Shown: positions 27,842-42,700, counted from the first letter of the stretch. The stretch: DNA of 64,000 nt from Sophora flavescens (GCA_030762895.1 CM061066.1:10568047-10632046); one strand, 5' to 3'. Numbers and translations are program-made. Notes: generated by a model from the letters alone, not told the origin.

Positions 27842-30591
27842 GGGTCGAAAATAGTGTTCTTGGTCAAATTTAGGGTTTAGGGTAAAAAAATAGGGTTCGA
27901 ATTAGGGTTCTGGATCAGAATTAGGGTTTTGGGTCTAAATTAGGGTTTTGGGTCAAAATTACGATTTTGGGTCCAAATTAGGGTTTTGCGTCTAAATTAG
28001 GGTTTAGTGTTTAGGGTCCAAATTTGGGTTTTGGGTCAAAAATAAGGTGTCGACTTTTGAGTTAAAACATGGGTTTTGGGACCAAAATAGGGTTAGAATT
28101 AGGGTTTTTGGGTCTAAATTAGGTTTTTGGTCTAAATTAGGGTTTTGGGTCAACATTAGGGCTCTGGGTTCTAGGTTAAATTTAGGGTTTTGAATTAAAA
28201 TTTGGGTTCTTGGTTAAATTTAGGGTTTTGGGACAAAAATAGGGTTAGAATTAGGGTTTTGGTTCAAATTTAGGGTTCAGGGTTAAAATTAGGGTTTGAG
28301 CTTTGAATTAGGGTTTTCGGTTAAAAATAGGGTTTTGTGTCTAAATTAGGGTTTCGGGTCAGAATTAGGGTCTTGGGTCAAAACTACGGCTCTGGGTTAT
28401 AATTTGGGTTTTGGGTCAAAATTTCGGTTTTGGGTCAAAATTAGGGTTTGAAATAGGGTTTTGGGTCAAAATTCGAGTTCTGGGTCAACATTAGGGTTTA
28501 GGGTTTGAATTTGGATTTTGAGTTAAAAATAGTGTTTTGGGCCAAAAATAGGGTTAGAATTAAGCTTTTGCGTTAAAATTAGGGTTTAGGGTCAAAAATA
28601 GGGTTCTGGGTCAAATTTAGGGTCTTGGGTCAAAAATAGGGTTCGTATTAGGGTTTTGGGTGGAAATTAGGGTTTTGGGTCTAAATTAGGGCTTTGGGTT
28701 ATTTTGGGTCAAAATGTCGGTTTTGGGACAAAATTAGGGGTTTGGGTCAAATTTAGGGTTTAGGGTTTCAATTAGGGTTTTGAGTAAAGAATTGGGTTTT
28801 GGGACAAAAATAGGGTTAGAATTAGGGTTTTTGTGTCTAAATTAGGTTTTGGGTCTAAATTAGGGTCTTGGGTCAAAATTAGGGTTATGGGTCAAATTTA
28901 GGGTTTACGGTCAAAATTTAGGGGTTTGGATTAAAATTAGGGTTCTGGGTTAAATTTGGGGTTTTGGGACAAAAATAGGTTTAGAATGAGGGTTTTGGTT
29001 CAAATTTAGGGTTTAGGATCAAAACTAGGGTTTAGGGTTAAAATTATGGTTAAGATTTGAATAAGGATTTTGGGTTTAAAATAGGGTTTTGTGTCTAAAT
29101 TAGGGTTTTGGGTCAGAATTAGGGTTTTGGGTCAAAATTAGGGCTCTGGGTTATAATTTGGGTTTTGGCACAAAATTTCGGTTTCGGCTCAAAATTAGGT
29201 TTTGGGGTTTGAATTAGGGTTTTGGGTTAAAATTCGGGTTTTGGATTAAAATTCTGGGTCAAATTTGGGGTTTTGGGTCAACATTAGGGTTTAGGATTTG
29301 AATTAGGTGTTTGGGTCAAAATTACGGTTTTGGGTCAGAATTAGAATTTTAGGTCAAAAATAGGGTTAGAATCAGGGTTTTAGGTCTAAATTAGGGTAAG
29401 AATTAGGTTTTGGGTCTAAATTAGGGTTTTGGGTTGAATTTAGGGTTCTGTGTTAAATTTAGGGTTTAGAGTCAAAATTTAGGGTTTTGGGTTCAATTTA
29501 GGGTTTTGGGACAAAAATAGGGTTAGAATTAGGGTTTTGGTTCAGATTTAGGGTTTTGGATTAAAATTAGGGTTTAGGGTCAAAATTAGGGTTTAGGCTT
29601 TGAATTAGGGTTTTGGGTTAAAAATTGGGTTTTGTGTCTAAATTAGGGTTTTGGGTCAAAATTTCTGGTTTGGCTCAAAATTAGGGTTTAGGGTTTGAAT
29701 TAGGGTTTTGGGTAAAAATTAGGGTTCTGGGTCAAATTTAGGGTTTTGGGTCAACATAAGGGTTTAGGGTTTGAATTTGGGTTTTGAGTTAAAAATAGGG
29801 TTTTGGGTCAAAAATAGGGTTAGAATTAGGTTTTGCGTTAAAATCAGGTTTTTGTGTTGAAAATAGGGTTCTTGGTCAAATTTAGGGTTTAGGGTAAAAA
29901 ATAGGGTTCGAATTAGGGTTTTGGACAGAATTAGGGTTTTGGGTCTAAATTAGGGTTTGGGGGTCAGAATTAGGGTTTTGGGTCAAAATTAGGGCTTTGG
30001 GTTATTTTGGTTCAAAATTACGGTTATGGGTCCAAATTAGGGTTTTGGATCTAAATTAGGGTTTAGGGTCCAAATTTGGGTTTTGGGTGAAAAATAAGGT
30101 GTCGACTTTTGAGTTAAAACAATGGTTTTGGGACAAAAATAGGGTTAGAATTAGGGTTTTTGGGTCTAAATTAGGTTTTGGGTCTAAATTGGGGTTTTGG
30201 GTCAAAATTAGGGCTCTGGGTTCTAGGCTAAATTTAGGGTTTTGAATTAAAATTAGGGTTCTTGGTTAAATTTAGGGTTTTGGGACAAAAATAGGGTTAG
30301 AATTAGGGTTTTGGTTCAAATTTAGGGTTTAGGGTTAAAATTAGGGTTTTTGGTTAAAAATAGGGTTTTGTGTCTAAATTAGGGTTTCGGGTCAGAATTA
30401 GGGTCTTGGGTCAAAACTAGGGCTCTGGGTTATAATTTGGGTTCTAGGTTATAATTTGGGTTTTGGGTCAAAATTCGGGTTCTGGGTCAAATTTAGGGTT
30501 CTGGGTCAACATTAGGGTTTAGGGTTTGAATTTGGCTTTTGAGTTAAAAATAGGGTTTTGGGCCAAAAATAGGGTTAGAATTAAGCTTTTG
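27842..30591 (+). repeat. Higher-order repeat copy 2 of block 2, cut at the inversion
   Basis: Matches the first ~2.75 kb of the previous copy, then stops at AAGCTTTTGC. In the other copies (for example near 23463, 25503 and 28563) this string continues with GTTAAAATTAGGG; here it is followed by C-rich sequence. Confidence 0.8.
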
Positions 30592-30742
30592 CACCCCAAA
30601 CCCAAATTTTGACCTAAAACCCTAATTCAAACCCTAATTTTGACCCAAAACCGAAATTTTGACCCAAATTATAACCCAGAGCCCTAATTTTGACCCAAAA
30701 CCCTAATTCTGGCCCGAAACCCTAATTTTAACCAAAAACCAT

Positions 30743-33192
30743 AATTCGAAGCTTAAACCCTAATTTTAACCCTAAACCCAAAATTTGAACCAAAATCCTA
30801 ATTCTAACCCTATTTTTGTCCCAAAACCCAAAATTTAACAAGAACCCTAATTTTAATTCAAAACCCTAAATTTTGACCCTAAACCCTAAATTTAACCTAG
30901 AACCCAGAGCCCTAATTTTGACCCAAAACCTAATTTAGACCCAAAACCCTAATTCTAACCCAAAACCCTAAATTTGACCCAAAACCCGAATTTTGACCAA
31001 AAATCCTAATTCAAACCCGAAACCCTAATTTTGACCGAAAACCGAAATTTTGACCCAAAACCCAAATTATAACCCAGAGCCCTAATTTTGACCCAAAACC
31101 CTAATTCTGACCCATAACCCTAATTTTGACCCAAGACCCTAATTTTGATCCAAAAACCCTAATTCTAACCCTATTTTTGTCCCAAAACCCTTTTTTTAAC
31201 TCAAAACCTGACACCTTTATTTTGACCCAAAACCCAAAATTTGACCCAAAACCTAAATTCTAACCCAAAACCCTAATTATAACCCTATTTTTGTCCCCAA
31301 ACCCTATTTTTTACTCAAAACCCTAATTTGGACCTAAAACCGAAATTTTGACCCAAAATAACCCAAAGCCCTAATTTTGACCCAAAACCCTAATTCTCAC
31401 CCCAAAACCCTAATTCTGACCCAAAACCCTAATTTAGACAAAAAACCCTATTTTAAACCCAAAATCCTAATTCAAAGCCTAAACCCTAATTTTAACCCTA
31501 AACCCTAATTTTGATCCTAAACCCTAAATTTGAACCAAAACCCTAATTCTAACCTTATTATTGTCCCAAAACCCTAAATTTAACCCTAAACCCTAATTTT
31601 GATCCTAAACCCTAAATTTGAACCAAAACCCTAAATTTCACCCATAACCCTAATTTTGACCCAAGACCCTAATTTAGACACAAAAACCCTAATTCTAACC
31701 CTATTTTTATCCCCAAACCCTTTTTTTAACTCAAAACCCTACACCTTAATTTTGACCCAAAACCCAAATTTAGACCCAAAACCCTAATTCTAACCCTATT
31801 TTTGTCCCAAAACCCAATTCTTTAATCAAAACCCTAAATGAAACCCTAAACCCTAATTTTGACCCAAAATAACCCAAAGCCCTAATTTAAACCCAAAACC
31901 CTAAGTTAGACCCAAAAACCTAATACGAACCATACTTTTGATCCAAGACCCTAAATTTGACCCAGAACCCTATTTTTGACCCTAAACCCTAATTTTAATG
32001 CAAAACCTTAATTCTAACCCTATTTTTGACCCAAAACCCTATTTTTAACTCAAAAGCCAAATTCAAACACTAAACCCTAATGTTGACCCATAACCGTAAA
32101 TTTGACCCAGAACCCGAATTTTGACCCGAAACCCTAATTCAAACCTAAATTTTGACCCAAAACCCAAATTATAACCCAGAGCCCTAATTGTGACCCAAAA
32201 CCCTAATTCTGACCCAAAACCCTAATTTAGACACAAAACCCTATTTTTAACCAAAAACCCTAATTCGAAGCTTAAACCCTAATGTTAACCCTGAACCCTA
32301 AATTTGAACCAAAATCCTAATTCTAACCCTATTTTTGTCCCAAAACCCTAAATTTAACAAGAACCCTAATTTTAATTCAAAACCCTAAATTTTGACCCTA
32401 AACCCTAAATTTAACCTAGAACCCAGAGCCCTAATTTTGACCCAAAACCTAATTTAGACCCAAAACCCTAATTCTAACCCAAAACCCTAAAGTTGACCCA
32501 AAACCCGAATTTTGACCCAAAATCCTAATTCAAACCCGAAACCCTAATTTTGACCGAAAACCGAAATTTTGACCCAAAACCCAAATTATAACCCAGAGCC
32601 CTAATTTTGACCCAAAACCCTAATTCTGACCCAAAACCATAATTTAGACACAAAAACCCTATTTTCAACCCAAAATCCTAATTCAAAGCCTAAACCCTAA
32701 TTTTAACCCTAAACCCTAATTTTGATCCTAAACCCTAAATTTGAACCAAAACCCTAATTCTTACCCTATTTTTGTCCCAAAACCCTAAATTTAACCCTAA
32801 ACCCTAATTTTGATCCTAAACCCTAAATTTGAACCAAAACCCTAAATTTCACCCATTACCCTAATTTTGATCCAAGACCCTAATTTAGACACAAAAACCC
32901 TAATTCTAACCCTTTTTTTTATCCCAAAACCGTTTTTTTAACTCAAAACCCTACACCTTAATTTTGAACCAAAACCCAAATTTAGACCCAAAACCCTAAT
33001 TCTAACCCTATTTTTGTCCCAAAACCCAATTCTTTACTCAAAACCCTATATGAAACACTAAACCCTAAGTTAGACCCAAAACCCTAATACGAACCCTACT
33101 TTTGACCCAAGACCCTAAATTTGACCCAAAACCCTAATTCTGGCCCGAAACCCTAATTTAGACACAAAACCCTATTTTTAACCAAAAACCCT
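30743..33192 (-). repeat. ~2.4 kb higher-order repeat in block 3, copy 1
   Basis: The landmark ATTCGAAGCTTAAACCC at 30743 recurs at 33193 (2450 bp), and CCCTAATTTGGACCTAAAAC recurs at 31321 and 33707 (2386 bp). An extra copy of the first landmark lies inside at about 32255, so there is internal duplication. Confidence 0.6.
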
Positions 33193-35102
33193 AATTCGAA
33201 GCTTAAACCCTAATTTTAACCCTAAACCCTAAATTTGAACCAAAATCCTAATTCTAACCCTATTTTTGTCCCAAAACCCTAAACTTTTACAAGAACCCTA
33301 ATTTTAATTCAAAACCCTAAATTTTGACCCTAAACCCTAAATTTAACCTAGAACCCAGAGCCCTAATTTTGACCCAAAACCTAATTTAGACCCAAAACCC
33401 TAATTCTAACCCAAATCCCTAAATTTGACCCAAAACCCAAATTTTGACCCAAAATCCTAATTAAAACCCGAAACCCTGATTTTGACCGAAAATCCAAATT
33501 ATAACCCAGAGCCCTAATTTTGACCCAAAACCCTAATTCTGACCCATAACCCTAATTTTGACCCAAGACCCTAATTTTGATCCAAAAACCCTAATTCTAA
33601 CCCTATTTTGACCCAAAACCCAAAATTTGACCCAAAACCCAAATTCTAACCCAAAACCCTAATTCTAACCCTATTTTTGTCCCCAAACCCTATTTTTTAC
33701 TCAAAACCCTAATTTGGACCTAAAACCGAAATTTTGACCCAAAATAACCCAAAGCCCTAATTTTGACCCAAAACCCTAATTCTCACCCCAAAACCCTAAT
33801 TCTGACCCAAAACCCTAATATAGACAAAAAACCCTATTTTAAACCCAAAATCCTAATTCAAAGCCTAAACCCTAATTTTAACCCTAAACCCTAATTTTGA
33901 TCCTAAACCCTAAATTTGAACCAAAACCCTAATTCTAACCCTATTTTTGTCCCAAAACCCTAAATTTAACCCTAAACCCTAAATTTGAACCAAAACCCTA
34001 AATTTCACCCATAACCCAAATTTTGACCCAAGACCCTAATTTAGACACAAAAACCCTAATTCTAACCCTATTTTTATCCCAAAACCCTTTTTTTGACTCA
34101 AAACCCTACACCTTAATTTTGACCCAAAACCCAAATTTAGACCCAAAACCCTAATTCTAACCCTATTTTTGTCCCAAAACCCAATTCTTTAATCAAAACC
34201 CTAAATGAAACCCTAAACCCTAATTTTGACCCAAAATAACCCAAAGCCCTAATTTAGACCCAAAACCCTAAGTTAGACCCAAAACCGTAATACGAACCCT
34301 ACTTTTGACCCAAGACCCTAAATTTGACCCAGAACCCTATTTTTGACCCTAAACCATAATTTTAACGCAAAACCTTAATTCTAACCCTATTTTTGACCCA
34401 AAACCCTATTTTAACTCAAAAGCCAAATTCAAACCCTAAACCCTAATGTTGACCCAGAACTCGAATTTTGACCCAAAACCCGAATTTTGACCCGAAACCC
34501 TAATTCAAACCGAAATTTTGACCCAAAACCCAAATTATAACCCAGAGCCCTAATTTTGACCCAAAACCCTAATTCTGACCCGAAACCCTAATTTAGACAC
34601 AAAACCCTATTTTTAACCAAAAACCCTAATTTGAAGCTTAAACCCTAATTTTAACCCTAAACCCTGAATTTGAACCAAAACCCTAATTCTAACCCCATTT
34701 TTATCCAAAACCCTAAATTTAACCAAGAACCCTAATTTTAATTCAAAACCCTAAATTTTGACCCTAAACCCTAAATTTAACCTAGAACGCAGAGCCCTAA
34801 TTTTGACCCAAAACCCCAATTTAGACCCAAAACTCTAATTCTAACCCAAAACCCTAAATTTGACCCAAAACCCGAATTTTGACCCAATATCCTAATTCAA
34901 AACCGAAACCCTAATTTTGACCAAAAACCGAATTTTTGACCAAAAGCCCAAATTATAACCAAGAGCCCTAATTTTGACCCAAAACCGAAATTTTGACACA
35001 AAACCCAAATTACAACCCAGAGCCCTACTTTTGACACAAAACCCTAATTCTGACCCGAAACCCTAATTTAGACACAAAACCCTATTTTTAACCAAAAACC
35101 CT
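33193..35102 (-). repeat. ~2.4 kb higher-order repeat in block 3, copy 2 (shortened)
   Basis: Follows copy 1 with the same order of units up to about 34.4 kb. The landmark TTTAATCAAAACCCTAAATG recurs at 31821 and 34188 (2367 bp). The next copy of ATTCGAAGCTTAAACCC is already at 35103, so the pattern is broken here. Confidence 0.5.
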
Positions 35103-36243
35103 AATTCGAAGCTTAAACCCTAATTTTAACCCTAAACCCTAAATTTGAACCAAAACCCTAATTCTAACCCTATTTTTGTCCCAAAACCCTAAATTTAACC
35201 AAGAACCCTAATTTTAATTCAAAACCCTAAATTTTGACCATAAACCCTAAATTTAACATAGAACCTAGAGCCCTAATTTTGACCCAAAACCCTAATTCTA
35301 AACCAAAACCCTAAATTTGACACAAAACGCGAATTTTGACCCAAAATCCTAATTCAAACCCGAAACCCTAATTTTGACCGAAAACCGAAATTTTGACCCA
35401 AAACCCAAATTATAACCCAGAGCCCTAATTTTGACCCAAAACCCTAATTTAGACAAAAAAACCCTGTTTTAAACCCAAAATCCTAATTCAAAGCCTAAAC
35501 CCTAATTTTGTTCCTAAACCCTAAATTTGAACCAAAACCCTAATTCTAAACCTATTTTTGTCCCAAACCCCTAAATTTAACCCTAAACCCTAATTTTGAT
35601 CCTAAACCCTAAATTTGAAACAAAACCCTAAATTTGACCCAGAACCCTAAATTTGACCCATAACCCTAATTTGGACCCAAGACCCTAATTTTGACCCAAA
35701 ACCTAATTTAGACACAAAAACCCTAATTCTAACCCTATTTTTGTCCCAAAACCCTTTTTTTAACTCAAAACCCGACACCTTAATTTTGACCCAAAACCCT
35801 AATTTAGACCCTAAACCCTAATTTTAACCCTATTTTTGCCCCAAAACCCAATTCTTTACTCAAAACCCTAAATGAAACCCTAAACCCTAATTTTGACCCA
35901 AAACCGACATTTTGACCCAAAATAACCCAAAGCCCTATTTTTGTCCCAAAACCCTTTTTTTTAACCCAAAACCCGACACCTTAATTTTGACCCAAAACCC
36001 TAATTTAGACCCAAAACCCTAATTTTAACCCTATTTTTGTCCCAAAACCCAATTCTTTACTCAAAACCCTAAATGAAACCCTAAACCCTAATTTTGACCA
36101 AAAACCGACATTTTGACCCAAAATAACCCAAAGCCCTAATTTTGACCCAAAACCCTAATTTAGACCCAAAACCCTAACACCAACCCTACTTTTGACCCAA
36201 GACCCTAAATTTGACCCAAAACCCTATTTTTGACACTAAACCC

Positions 36244-37960
36244 TAATTTTAACGCAAAAACTTAATTCTAACCCTATTTTTGACCCTAAACACTAATGTT
36301 GACCCAAAACCCTAAATTTGACCCAAAACCCGACTTTGACCCAAAACCCTAATTCAAACCCGAAACCCTAATTTTGACCGAAAACCGAAATTTTGACCCC
36401 AAACCAAAATTATAACCCAGAGTCCTAATTTTGACCCAAAACCCTAATTCTGACGCAAAACCCTATTTTAAACCCAAAATCCTAATTCAAAGCCTAAACC
36501 CTAATTTTAACCCTAAACCCTAGTTTTGATCCCAAACCCTATATTTGAACCAAAACCCTAATTCTAACCCTATTTTTGTCCCAAAACCCTAAATTTAACC
36601 CAGAACCCTAATTTTAATCCAAACCCCTAAATTTTGACCCTAAACCCTAAATTTGACCCATAACCTAATTTAGACACAAAAACCCTAATTCTAACCCTAT
36701 TTTTGTCCCAAAACCCTTTTTTTAACTCAAAACGCGACACCTTAATTTTGACCCAAAACCCTAATTTAGACCGAAAACCCTAATTCTAACCCTATTTTTG
36801 TCCCAAAACCCAATTATTTACTCAAAACCCTAAATGAAACCCTAAACCCTAATTTTGACCCAAAACCGACATTTTGAACCAAAATAACCCAACACCATAA
36901 TTTTGACCCAAAACCCAAATACGAACCCTATTTTTAACCCAGGACACTAAATTTAACCCAAAACCCTAAATTTGACCCAAAACTCTATTTTTAACCCTAA
37001 ACCCTAATTCAAAACATAAACCCTAATTTTGACCCAAAACCCTAATTTAGAACCTAAACCCTAAATTTGAACCAAAACCCTAATTCTAACCCTATTTTTC
37101 TCCCAAAACCCTAAATTTAACCAAGAACCCTAATTTTAATTCAAAACCCTAAATTGACCCTAAACCCTAAATTTAACATAGAACCTAGAGCCCTAATTTT
37201 GACCCAAAACCCCAATTTAGACGCAAAACCATAATTCTAACCCAAAACCCTAAATTTGACACAAAACGCGAATTTTGACCCAAAATCCTAATTCAAACCA
37301 GAAACCCGAAACCCTGATTTTGACCGAAAACCGAAATTTTGACCCAAAACCCAAATTATAACCCAGAGCCCTAATTTTGACCCAAAACCCTAATTTAGAC
37401 AAAAAAAACCCTGTTTTAAACCCAAAATCCTAATTCAAAGCCTAAACCCTAATTTTGATCCTAAACCCTAAATTTGTCCCAAACCCCTAAATTTATCCCT
37501 AAACCCTATTTTTGATCCTAAACCCTAAATTTGAACCATAACCCTAAATTTGACCCAGAACCCTAAATTAGACCCATAACCCTAATTTTGACGCAAGACC
37601 CTAATTTTACCCAAAACCTAATTTAGACACAAAAAACCCTAATTCTAACCCTATTTTTGTCCCAAAACCCTTTTTTTTTAACTCAAAACGCGACACCTTA
37701 ATTTTGACCCAAAACCCAAATTTTGACCCAAAACCCAAATTTAGACCCCAAACCCAAATTTTAACCTTATTTTTGTCCCAAAACCCAATTCTTTACTCAA
37801 AACCCTAAATGAAACCCTAAACCCTAATTTTGACCCAAAACCGACATTTTGACCCAAAATAACCCAAAGCCCTAATTTTGACCCAAAACCCTAATACGAA
37901 CCCGACTTTTGACCCAAGACCCTAAATTTGACCCAGAACCCTATTTTTGACACTAAACCC
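36244..37960 (-). repeat. ~1.75 kb higher-order repeat in block 3, copy 1
   Basis: The landmark TAATTTTAACGCAAAAACTT occurs at 36244, 37961 and 39795, giving periods of 1717 and 1834 bp. Each copy also holds CCGACATTTTGACCC and TTTAACTCAAAACGCGACACC-type units. Confidence 0.6.
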
Positions 37961-39794
37961 TAATTTTAACGCAAAAACTTAATTCTAACCCTATTTTTGA
38001 CCCTAAACCCTATTGTTGACCCAAAACCCTAAATTTGACCCAAAACCCGATTTTGACCCAAAACCCTAATTCAAACCCGAAACCCTAATTTTGACCGAAA
38101 ACCGAAATTTTGACCCCAAACCAAAATTATAACCCAGAGTCCTAATTTTGACCCAAAACCCTATTTCTGACCCAAAACCCTATTTTAAACCCAAAATCCT
38201 AATTCAAAGCCTAAACCCTAATTTTAACCCTAAACCCTAGTTTTGATCCTAAACCCTAAATTTGAACCAAAACCCTAATTCTAACCCTATTTTTGTCCCA
38301 AAACCCTAAATTTAACCTAGAACCCTAATTTTAATCCAAACCCCTAAATTTTGACCCTAAACCCTAAATTTAACCCAGAACCCTAAATTTGACCCATAAC
38401 CCTAATTTTGACCCAAAACCTAATTTAGACACAAAAACCCTAATTCTAACCCTATTTTTGTCCCAAAACCCTTTTTTTAACTCAAAACCCGACACCTTAA
38501 TTTTGACCCAAAACCCTAATTTAGACCCAATACCCTAATTCTAACCCTATTTTTGTCCCAAAACCCAATTATTTACTCAAAACCCTAAATGAAACCCTAA
38601 ACCCTAATTTTGACCCAAAGCCCTAATTTTGATCCAAAATACCCCAAAGCCCTAATTTTGACCCAAAACCCTAATACGAACCGTATTTTTGACCCAAGAC
38701 CCTAAATTTAACCCAGAACACTAAATTTGACCCAAAACTCTATTTTTAACCCTAAACCCTAATTCAAAACATAAACCCTAATTTTGACCCAAAACCCTAA
38801 TTTAGATCCTTAACCCTAAATTTGAACCAAAACCCTAATTCTAACCCTATTTTTGTCCCAAAACCCTAAATTTAACCCAGAACCCTAATTTTAATCCAAA
38901 TACCTAAATTTTGACCCTAAACCCTAAATTTAACCAGGAACCCTAATTTTGACCCAAGACTCTAATTTAGACCCAAAAACCCTAATTCTTATCCTCTTTT
39001 TGTCCCAAAACCCTATTTTTTACTCAAAACCCTAATTCAAACCCAAAACCCTAATTTGGATCCAGAACCGAAATTTTGACCAAAAATAACCCAAAGCCCT
39101 AATTTTGACCCAAAACCCAAATTCTGACCCCAAAACCCTAATTTAGACCCAAACACTAATTCTGATCCAAAACCCTAATTCGAACCCTAAATTTAACCCA
39201 GAACCCTATTTTTGACCATAAACCCTAAATTTAACGCAAAAACTTAATTCTAACCCTATTTTTGACCCTAAACCCTAATGTTGACCCAAACCCTAAATTT
39301 GACCCAAAACCTGATTTTGACCCAAAACCCTAATTCAAACCCGAAACCCTAATTTTGATCGAAAACCGAAATTTGACCCCAAACACAAATTATAACCCAG
39401 AGTCCTAATTTTCACCCAAAACCCTAATTTTGATCCTAAACCCTAAATTTGAACCAAAACCCTAATTCTAACCCTATTTTTGTCCCAAAACCCTAAATTT
39501 AACCCAGAACCCTAATTTTAATCCAAACTCCTAAATTTTGACCTTAAACCCTAAAATTAACCCCGAACCCTAAATTTGACCCAAACCCTAATTTAGACAC
39601 AAAAACCCTAATTCTAACCCTATTTTTGTCCCAAAACCCAATTCTTTACTCAAAACCCTAATATTGACCCTAAACCGACATTTTGACCCAAAACCGACAT
39701 TTTAACCCAAAATAACCCAAAGCCCTAATTTAGACCCAAAACCCTAATACGAACCCTACTTTTGACCCAAGACCCTAAATTTGACCCTAAACCC
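37961..39794 (-). repeat. ~1.75 kb higher-order repeat in block 3, copy 2
   Basis: Second copy of the unit order described for the preceding entry. The same landmark appears once more at 43481, about twice the period beyond 39795, so further diverged copies fill 39.8-43.8 kb. Confidence 0.55.
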
Positions 39795-42700
39795 TAATTT
39801 TAACGCAAAAACTTAATTCTGACCCTATTTTTGACCCTAAACCCTAATGTTGACCCAAAACCCGATTTTGACCCCAAACCCAAATTATTACCCAGAGTTC
39901 TGATTTTGACCCAAAACCCTAATTCTGACACAAAACCCTATTTTAAACCCAAAATCCTAACTCAAAGCCTAAACCCTAATTTTAACCCTAAACCCTAGTT
40001 TTGATCCTAAACCTTAAATTTGAACCAAAACCCTAATTTTAACCCTATTTTTGTCCCAAAACCCTAAATTTAACCCAGAACCCTAATTTTAATCCAAACC
40101 CCTAAATTTTGACCCTAAACCCTGAAATTAACCCAGAACAGTAAATTTGACCCATAACCCTAATTTCGACCCAAAACCTAATTTAGACACAAAAACCCTA
40201 ATTCTAACCCTATTTTTGTCCCAAAACCCTTTCTTTAACTCAAAACCTGACACCTTAATTTTGAACCAAAACCCAAATTTTGACCCAATACCCTAATTCT
40301 AACCCTATTTTTGTCCCAAAACCCAATTCTTTACTCAAAACCCTAATTGAAACCCTAAACCCTAAATTTGACCAAGGACCCTATTTTTTACCCTAAACCC
40401 TAATTTTAACGCAAAACCTTAATTCTAACCCTATTTTGACCCAAAACCCTATTTTTAACTCAAAAGGCAAATTCAAACCCTAAACCCTAATGTTGACCCA
40501 GAACCCTAAATTTGACCCAGAACCCTAATTTTGACCCAAACCCCAAATTTTGACCCAAAACCCTAAATCAAACCCTAATTTTGACCCAAAACCGAAATTT
40601 TGACCCAAAACCCAAATTATAACCCAGAGCCCTAATTTTGACCCAAAACCATAATTCTGACCCGAAACCCTAATTTAGACACAAATCCCTATTTTTAACC
40701 AAAAACCCTAATTCGAAGCTTAAACCCTAATTTTAATCCTAAACCCTAAATTTGAACCAAAACCCTAATTCTAACCCTATTTTTGTCACAAAACCCTAAA
40801 TTTAACCAAGAACCCTAATTTTAATTCAAAACCCTAAATTTTGACCCTAAACCCTAAATTTAACCTAGAACCCAGAGCCCTAATTTTGACCCAAAACCCC
40901 AATTTAGATCCAAAACCTAATTTAGACCCAAAAACCCTAATTCTAACCCTATTTTTGTCCCCAACCCCATTTTTTAACTCAAAAGCCGACACCTTATTTT
41001 TGACCCAAAACCCAAATTTGGACCCTAAACCCTAATTTAGACCCAAAACCCTAATTTGGACCCAAAACCGTAATTTTGACCCAAAACCCAAAACCCTAAT
41101 TCTGACCCCAAAACCCTAATTTAGACCCAAAACCCTAATTCTGATCCAAAACCCTAATTCGAACCCTATTTTTTACCTTAAACCCTAAATTTGACCAAGA
41201 ACCTTATTTTCGACCCAAAACCCTAATTCTAACCCTATTTTTGACCCAAAGCCCTATTTTTAACAAAACCCAAATTCAAACCCTAAACCCTAATGTTGAC
41301 CCAAAACCCTAAATTTGACCCAGAACCCTAATTTTTACCCAAAACCCTAATTCAAACCATAAACCCTGATTTTGAGCCAAACCCGAAATTTTGACCCAAA
41401 ACCCAAATTATAACCCAGAGCACTAATTTTGACCCAAAACCGAAATTCTGACCCAAAAACCTAATTTAGACACAAAACCCTATTTTTAACCCAAAACCCT
41501 AATTCAAAGCCTAAACCCTAATTTTGACCCTAAACCCTAAATTTAATCCAAAACCCTAAATCTGAACCAAAACCCTAATTCTAACCCTATTTTTGTCCAA
41601 AAACCCTAAATTGAACACAAAACCCTAATTTTAATCCAAAACCCTAAGTTTTGACCCTAAACCCTAAATTTAACACAAAACCCTAAATTTAACCCAAAAC
41701 CTAATTCTAACCCTAATTTAGACCCAAAACCCTAATTCTAACCCTATTTTTGACCCAAAACCCTAATTCTGACCCAAAACCGTAATTTTGACCCAAACAC
41801 CTAATTCAAATCCTAAACCCTAATGTTGACCCAAAACCGAAATTTTGACCCAAAACCCAAATTATAACCCAGAGCACTAATTTTGACCCAAAACCCTAAT
41901 TCTGACCCAAAACCCTAATTTAGACACAAAACCCTAATTCTGACCCAAAACCCTAATTTAGACACAAAACCCTATTTTTAACCCAAAACCCTAATTCAAA
42001 GCCTAAACCCTAATTTTGATCCTAAACCCTAAATTTTGAACCAAAACCCTAATTCTAACTCTATTTTTGTCCCAAAACCCTATTTCAATCCAAAACCCAA
42101 ATTTTGACCCTAAACCCTAAATTTAATACAGAACCCTAATTTTAACACAAAATCCTAAATTTTGACCCAAAACCCTAAATTTAACCCAGAACCCTTAATT
42201 TGACCCCAAACCCTATTTTTAACCCTAAACCCTAGTTCAAAGCCTAAACCCTAAATTTAACCTTAATTCTAACCCTAAATTTGAACCAAAACCCTAATTC
42301 TAACCCTATTTTTGTCCCAAAACCCTAAATTTAACCCAGAACCCATATTTTAAACTAAAACCCTAAATTTTGACCCTAAACCCTAAATTTAACCAGGACC
42401 CCTAATTTTGACCCAAGACCCTAATTTAGACCAAAAACCCTAATTCTAACCCTATTTTTGTCCCAAAACCCTAATTCAAACCTTAAACCCTAGTTTTGAC
42501 CCAAAACCCTAATTTGGATCCAAAACCGAAATTTTGACGCAAAATAACCCAAAGCCCTAATTTAGACCGAAAACCCTAATTCTGATCCAAAACCCTAATT
42601 CGAACCCTTTTTTTGACCCAAAACCCTAAATTTGACCCTAAACCCTAATTTTAACGCAAAACCTTAATTCTAACCCTATTTTTGACCCAAAACCCTCTTT

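Larger units (their letters stand above)
22661..30591 (+). repeat. Telomere-like satellite, block 2 (G-rich strand on +)
   Basis: Same 19-21 bp unit family and the same strand as block 1, but a different long-range pattern: landmark strings recur at ~5.1 kb, not ~3.85 kb. Each period holds two related sub-blocks of ~2.0 kb and ~3.1 kb. Block 2 ends where the G-rich strand switches to the - strand. Confidence 0.93.
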
